Source: Lentisphaeria bacterium UBA1829
GTDB taxonomy: Bacteria; Verrucomicrobiota; Lentisphaeria; Victivallales; UBA1829
DNA: 8,356 nucleotides
Reading direction: 5' to 3'
Assembly: GCA_002338895.1 (NCBI GenBank)
Contig: DDJH01000007.1
Location: 1 to 8,356, forward strand
The notes under the pieces are model-generated. The model was not told the origin of the DNA and made no database searches. It worked only from the letters and a program-made list of their open reading frames with translations. The translations under genes were made by a program, and so were the position numbers. Below, piece by piece: positions 5,808 through 8,356 of this stretch; the first letter of the stretch is position 1, and every line of letters starts with the position of its first letter.

Positions 5808-8080
5808 TCCCGTCTCCCGAGCGCCCGGTAGATCTTCTCATCGAGCATCTTCAGATACTCCAGATAGGTCTTGAAACAGAACGGCGCCGATCCGAGCAGA
5901 TAGTGATTGTATTGCGTTTCCCCGTTGTGCTCCCATTCGATCAGCAGCATTCGATGCTCGCCGAGGCAGACCGGGAACGCCGCGACTTCACAGGCGGATT
6001 CCGCTGCGACCGAGAACTCACCCTCCGCGAACACCTCTCCGGAGAGGAGATCGGAGACCCGGAACGGTCCGGCCGCCGGTTCCGGCAGATCGTTGGCGGC
6101 AGTCAGACGGCAGTTCCACGCCTCGGGATCGCTGATGATCAGACTCAGCGGCTTCTGTGCGTTTTTGATATAGTAGTACGCGAGCTTGCGGACATAATAG
6201 TAATCCACCACCGCATCCGAGAACTGGGGCCAGCAGTCGATGACGTTCCACCAAATCAAACCGGTCTTGTTCCATTTTTTCGCCCGGAAGAGCTCGATCA
6301 GATATTTAAAGGCTTCCGCCTGCACGATCTGCGAGCATTTCATGAATTCGGTCAGATCCTCGGCCAGATATCCCCAGAAACCTCTGGACTGGTTTTCCAT
6401 GAGTCCGTTCCGGTAGCAGGGAAGGCCGAAGGCCTGCGTGGCATGCGCGGTCCATGCGGCGCCGTGCCGGTCGTTCAGTTCCGCTTCCGGAATGAATTTG
6501 CGGATGCTTTCGACGGCGGTCATGCCGTGATAGCCGATTTCGCTGGCGAAGACGGCGGTGTTGTCTTTATAGAAGTGTCCTTTCCAGGTGTCGCGGGGCC
6601 CCCAGAGGTGCTGTTCGGGGGAGCGATAGCGGACATTCATGCGCTTGATGGTGTCGGAAATACACGGCGAACTCGGCAGATAGTCGCGCACCGGATCGAA
6701 CATCGCCACAGCGCGGGGGAGGATCTCCCGGCTGATCCGGTTCGTGGAGGGGAGGAGACGTTTCAGGAGGGGGGAGTAGAAGAAGAGCTCGTCGCATTCA
6801 TTGTCGCCGCACCAGAGCGCCAGCGACGGATGGTTCCGCCGGGCGCGGATCACCGATTCCGCCTCTTTGCGGACCTCTTCCAGGAACGGCTCGTCCTGCG
6901 GGGCGGTTTCACAGGCGAACATGAAATCCTGCCAGACCAGCAGACCGTGTTCATCGCAGAACCGGAAAAACTCTTCGTCCTCGTAGACATTTCCGCCCCA
7001 GCAGCGCACCATGTTGCATCCGAGATCGACAAACAGTTCCAGATCCTGACGCACCCGTTCCGGCCGTTCCCCGTGAATCGCATTGGACGGAACCCAGTTG
7101 GATCCCTTGATGAAAATCTTCCGTCCGTTGACAATAAAAACGAACTCTCCCTTTCCTTCTCCGTCGAGCATTTCGGTCCGTTTCAGTTCCACGGTCCGGA
7201 TTCCGGTTTTCCAGCTTCTGGAATCGACCGTGACTCCGTTGTGGATCAGCTCCAGCGTGACCGTATAGAGATTCGGCTCTCCGGATCCGAGCGGGAACCA
7301 GAGGAGCGGATGATCCACATGGAACTCTTCGGTTCCGCAGCAGAAGAACAGGGGGAAGCGCTTCTCATACCGGTGATCGCCGCAGACCAGCGAGAAACGA
7401 GCCTCGTAGCCGATCAGCGTGGGAGCATCCGATTCGAAATTCCAGCTGAGCATCAGTTGCGCCCGCCCGGATTTGAGCTCCGTGGTTGCCAGATAGAGAT
7501 CCGTCCATCGTTCCGGCCCGAGGACCTCGAAATAGACTTTTCTCCAGAGTCCGGCGCCGACGATCCGGGGAGCAATATCCCATCCGTAGGAGTGCATCGG
7601 TCTCCGGAGATAGAGCCCCTCGTAGCAGCAGCTTCCCGCATGCGCATACGCCGGACGGACAAATGACCGCGCATGGTTGACCGAGCTTTGAATGCGGACG
7701 AGCAGTTCGTTCCCCTCTTTCCGCAGCGACGCGGGATTCACGGAGAAGCGGTGGGCGATCACCATATTGTCCGCCCGTCCGATGGATTCCCCGTTCACGA
7801 AGATCTCGGCGACGGTATCAATACCCTCGAAAACCAGCTCAAGACGTTCCCGGTCCCGGAGCACCGGAGCCGGAAATGTGGTCCGATACTCCCAGTCGAT
7901 GAATTCGTAGGGACGGAGAAGATCGGAATTGCACCCGAAGTAGGGATCGGGAATCCGTCCCGCCCGCTGAAGATCGCCGACCACATTGCCGGGAACCTGC
8001 GCCGGAATCGTGCATTCGGATCCGGTTGCCGGATCCCGGTAGGAAAGGCTCCAGGGGCCTTCCAGCTGAATTTCTGACAT
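5801..8080 (-). CDS. Beta-mannosidase, glycoside hydrolase family 2
   Basis: A 759-residue retaining exo-glycosidase expected to release beta-linked mannose from the non-reducing end of manno-oligosaccharides or glycan cores. The N-terminal sugar-binding jelly roll covers about 5-190, an Ig-like GH2 domain about 191-298, the TIM barrel about 299-630, and a small C-terminal domain the rest. Signatures are GSNWVPSNAI (326-335), RCWGGNVYEDEEFF (359-372), WCGDNECDE (423-431, acid/base Glu428), FASEIGYHG (511-519, nucleophile Glu514) and GLIWWNVIDCWPQFSDAVVD (607-626), typical of the mannosidase branch rather than beta-galactosidases. It is slightly shorter than many bacterial beta-mannosidases (roughly 800-850). 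No signal peptide is seen, so it should act on imported oligosaccharides. The ATG at 8078-8080 has AAGGAG eight bases upstream. It is first in the operon, overlaps the ROK gene and is divergent from a LacI-type regulator that probably controls it. Confidence 0.94.
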   Translation of the reverse strand: MSEIQLEGPWSLSYRDPATGSECTIPAQVPGNVVGDLQRAGRIPDPYFGCNSDLLRPYEFIDWEYRTTFPAPVLRDRERLELVFEGIDTVAEIFVNGESIGRADNMVIAHRFSVNPASLRKEGNELLVRIQSSVNHARSFVRPAYAHAGSCCYEGLYLRRPMHSYGWDIAPRIVGAGLWRKVYFEVLGPERWTDLYLATTELKSGRAQLMLSWNFESDAPTLIGYEARFSLVCGDHRYEKRFPLFFCCGTEEFHVDHPLLWFPLGSGEPNLYTVTLELIHNGVTVDSRSWKTGIRTVELKRTEMLDGEGKGEFVFIVNGRKIFIKGSNWVPSNAIHGERPERVRQDLELFVDLGCNMVRCWGGNVYEDEEFFRFCDEHGLLVWQDFMFACETAPQDEPFLEEVRKEAESVIRARRNHPSLALWCGDNECDELFFYSPLLKRLLPSTNRISREILPRAVAMFDPVRDYLPSSPCISDTIKRMNVRYRSPEQHLWGPRDTWKGHFYKDNTAVFASEIGYHGMTAVESIRKFIPEAELNDRHGAAWTAHATQAFGLPCYRNGLMENQSRGFWGYLAEDLTEFMKCSQIVQAEAFKYLIELFRAKKWNKTGLIWWNVIDCWPQFSDAVVDYYYVRKLAYYYIKNAQKPLSLIISDPEAWNCRLTAANDLPEPAAGPFRVSDLLSGEVFAEGEFSVAAESACEVAAFPVCLGEHRMLLIEWEHNGETQYNHYLLGSAPFCFKTYLEYLKMLDEKIYRALGRREW

Positions 8081-8110
8081 GAGAAATACTCCTTGATTGT
8101 TTCAGGGTTC

Positions 8111-8130
8111 ATTATTTTGCGAAAAATTAT
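8111..8130. promoter_or_regulatory. LacI-type operator candidate in the beta-mannosidase leader
   Basis: ATTATTTTGCGAAAAATTAT is a 20-base near-palindrome centred on CG, with 8 of 10 base pairs symmetric. LacI-family operators are typically of this size with a central CG. It begins only a few bases downstream of the predicted transcription start of the beta-mannosidase gene, a good position for repression. The divergent gene encodes a LacI-type protein, which makes it the natural candidate ligand. Binding itself is inferred. Confidence 0.5.
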
Positions 8131-8141
8131 TTTCCGGGGTT

Positions 8142-8170
8142 ACTATACGCCATTTGCAGAGAAAAAACAA
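8142..8170 (-). promoter_or_regulatory. Predicted sigma-70 promoter of the beta-mannosidase operon
   Basis: On the minus strand TTGTTT (8165-8170) and TATAGT (8142-8147) are 17 bases apart. Transcription would start near 8135, about 55 bases before the ATG. The 20-base operator-like palindrome lies directly downstream. Confidence 0.6.
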
Positions 8171-8183
8171 GCGCCCGAAATTT

Positions 8184-8196
8184 TTTTGCACAAAAT
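8184..8196. promoter_or_regulatory. Second operator-like site between the divergent promoters
   Basis: TTTTG (8184-8188), CA, CAAAA (8191-8195) is a short inverted repeat. Compared with TTTTGCGAAAAAT at 8115-8127, the 13 bases at 8184-8196 agree at 11 positions. It lies between the two divergent -35 boxes, 3 bases upstream of the regulator's -35. It could be a second binding site for autoregulation; A/T-rich sequence makes chance similarity possible. Confidence 0.35.
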
Positions 8197-8198
8197 AT

Positions 8199-8226
8199 TT
8201 GACTTTTCTCCCCCTTCCTGTACATT
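8199..8226 (+). promoter_or_regulatory. Predicted sigma-70 promoter of the LacI-family regulator
   Basis: TTGACT (8199-8204) and TACATT (8221-8226) are 16 bases apart, with matches of 5/6 and 4/6 to consensus and an AT-rich upstream tract. Transcription would start near 8233, leaving a leader of about 47 bases. The ribosome binding site is probably AGGA at 8267-8270, nine bases before the ATG. Confidence 0.6.
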
Positions 8227-8279
8227 TGGAAAAGCAGCGGAAGATTGGAAGGACAGGGACGAATTCAGGATTCACGGCT

Positions 8280-8356
8280 ATGGCAAGAAAACGCGGAAAA
8301 CGGAGCATCATCAGCATCGGGGAGGAACTGGGACTTTCGCCGGCGACGGGGTCAGA
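8280..8356 (+). CDS. LacI-family transcriptional regulator (N-terminal fragment)
   Basis: Only 25 codons are inside the window, from the ATG at 8280-8282, and the frame is open to the edge. A very basic start (MARKRGKRS) is followed by IISIGEELGLSPATGS, which matches the helix-turn-helix of LacI-family repressors (family pattern: I-x-D-I-A-x-x-x-G-V-S-x-x-T-V-S-R). The usual Ala after the first Ile is Gly, and the Val of Thr-Val-Ser is Gly. The ligand-binding domain is outside the window. The gene is divergent from the beta-mannosidase operon with 199 bases between the starts, the common arrangement for a local sugar-responsive regulator. The assignment rests on a short stretch, so another helix-turn-helix family cannot be fully excluded. 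Confidence 0.7.
   Translation, partial: MARKRGKRSIISIGEELGLSPATGS

Noticed and set aside
5762..7666. Long open frame of 634 codons on the plus strand opposite the beta-mannosidase
   Set aside because: It mirrors the GH2 gene, whose catalytic motifs are intact. The antisense product is low-complexity and Arg/Glu/Pro-rich with no recognisable domain, and arises from GC-biased codon use.

Overview
The window is bacterial chromosomal DNA, moderately GC-rich by eye, with tightly packed genes and AT-rich intergenic promoters. It holds six complete protein genes and two genes cut by the window edges. I saw no rRNA, tRNA, CRISPR array, insertion sequence or phage gene. The mix is a secreted SGNH hydrolase, a cytoplasmic GH2 beta-mannosidase, a ROK sugar kinase, a small esterase and a divergent LacI-type regulator. 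This points to a glycan-degrading anaerobe; a Lentisphaerota (Victivallis-like) or related PVC-group bacterium is my best guess. That rests on gene style only and was not tested.

Layout. (1) At 1-383 (+) lies the 3' end of an archaeal-type, cofactor-independent phosphoglycerate mutase gene, followed by a strong rho-independent terminator. (2) At 437-2490 (-) a signal-peptide-bearing SGNH/GDSL hydrolase gene leads into ung (uracil-DNA glycosylase). The two overlap by ATGA and are probably one transcript. (3) The 303-base region 2491-2793 holds divergent promoters. (4) At 2794-3798 (+) is a short CNNM/CBS-pair membrane protein gene, whose stop codon lies 7 bases from that of the next, convergent gene. 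(5) At 3806-8080 (-) are three catabolic genes in the order beta-mannosidase, ROK kinase, alpha/beta-hydrolase. The first two overlap by 7 bases. The third has a 139-base leader with a candidate promoter and competing RNA hairpins. (6) At 8081-8279 are divergent promoters with operator-like palindromes. (7) From 8280 (+) starts a LacI-family regulator gene that runs off the window.

How the genes may work together (inference). The LacI-type protein would sense a sugar and control the divergent mannosidase-kinase-esterase genes. The esterase would strip acyl groups from imported oligosaccharides, the mannosidase would release mannose from the non-reducing end, and the ROK kinase would phosphorylate the released sugar. 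No transporter is visible in the window. A short palindromic motif, TTT-N-CG-N-AAA, occurs upstream of the mannosidase, the alpha/beta-hydrolase and the secreted SGNH hydrolase. By eye I found it nowhere else in the window, so the three may form one regulon. The most unusual signals are this shared motif, the hairpin set over the ribosome binding site of the alpha/beta-hydrolase gene, and a ROK kinase that has lost the family's zinc-binding cysteines.
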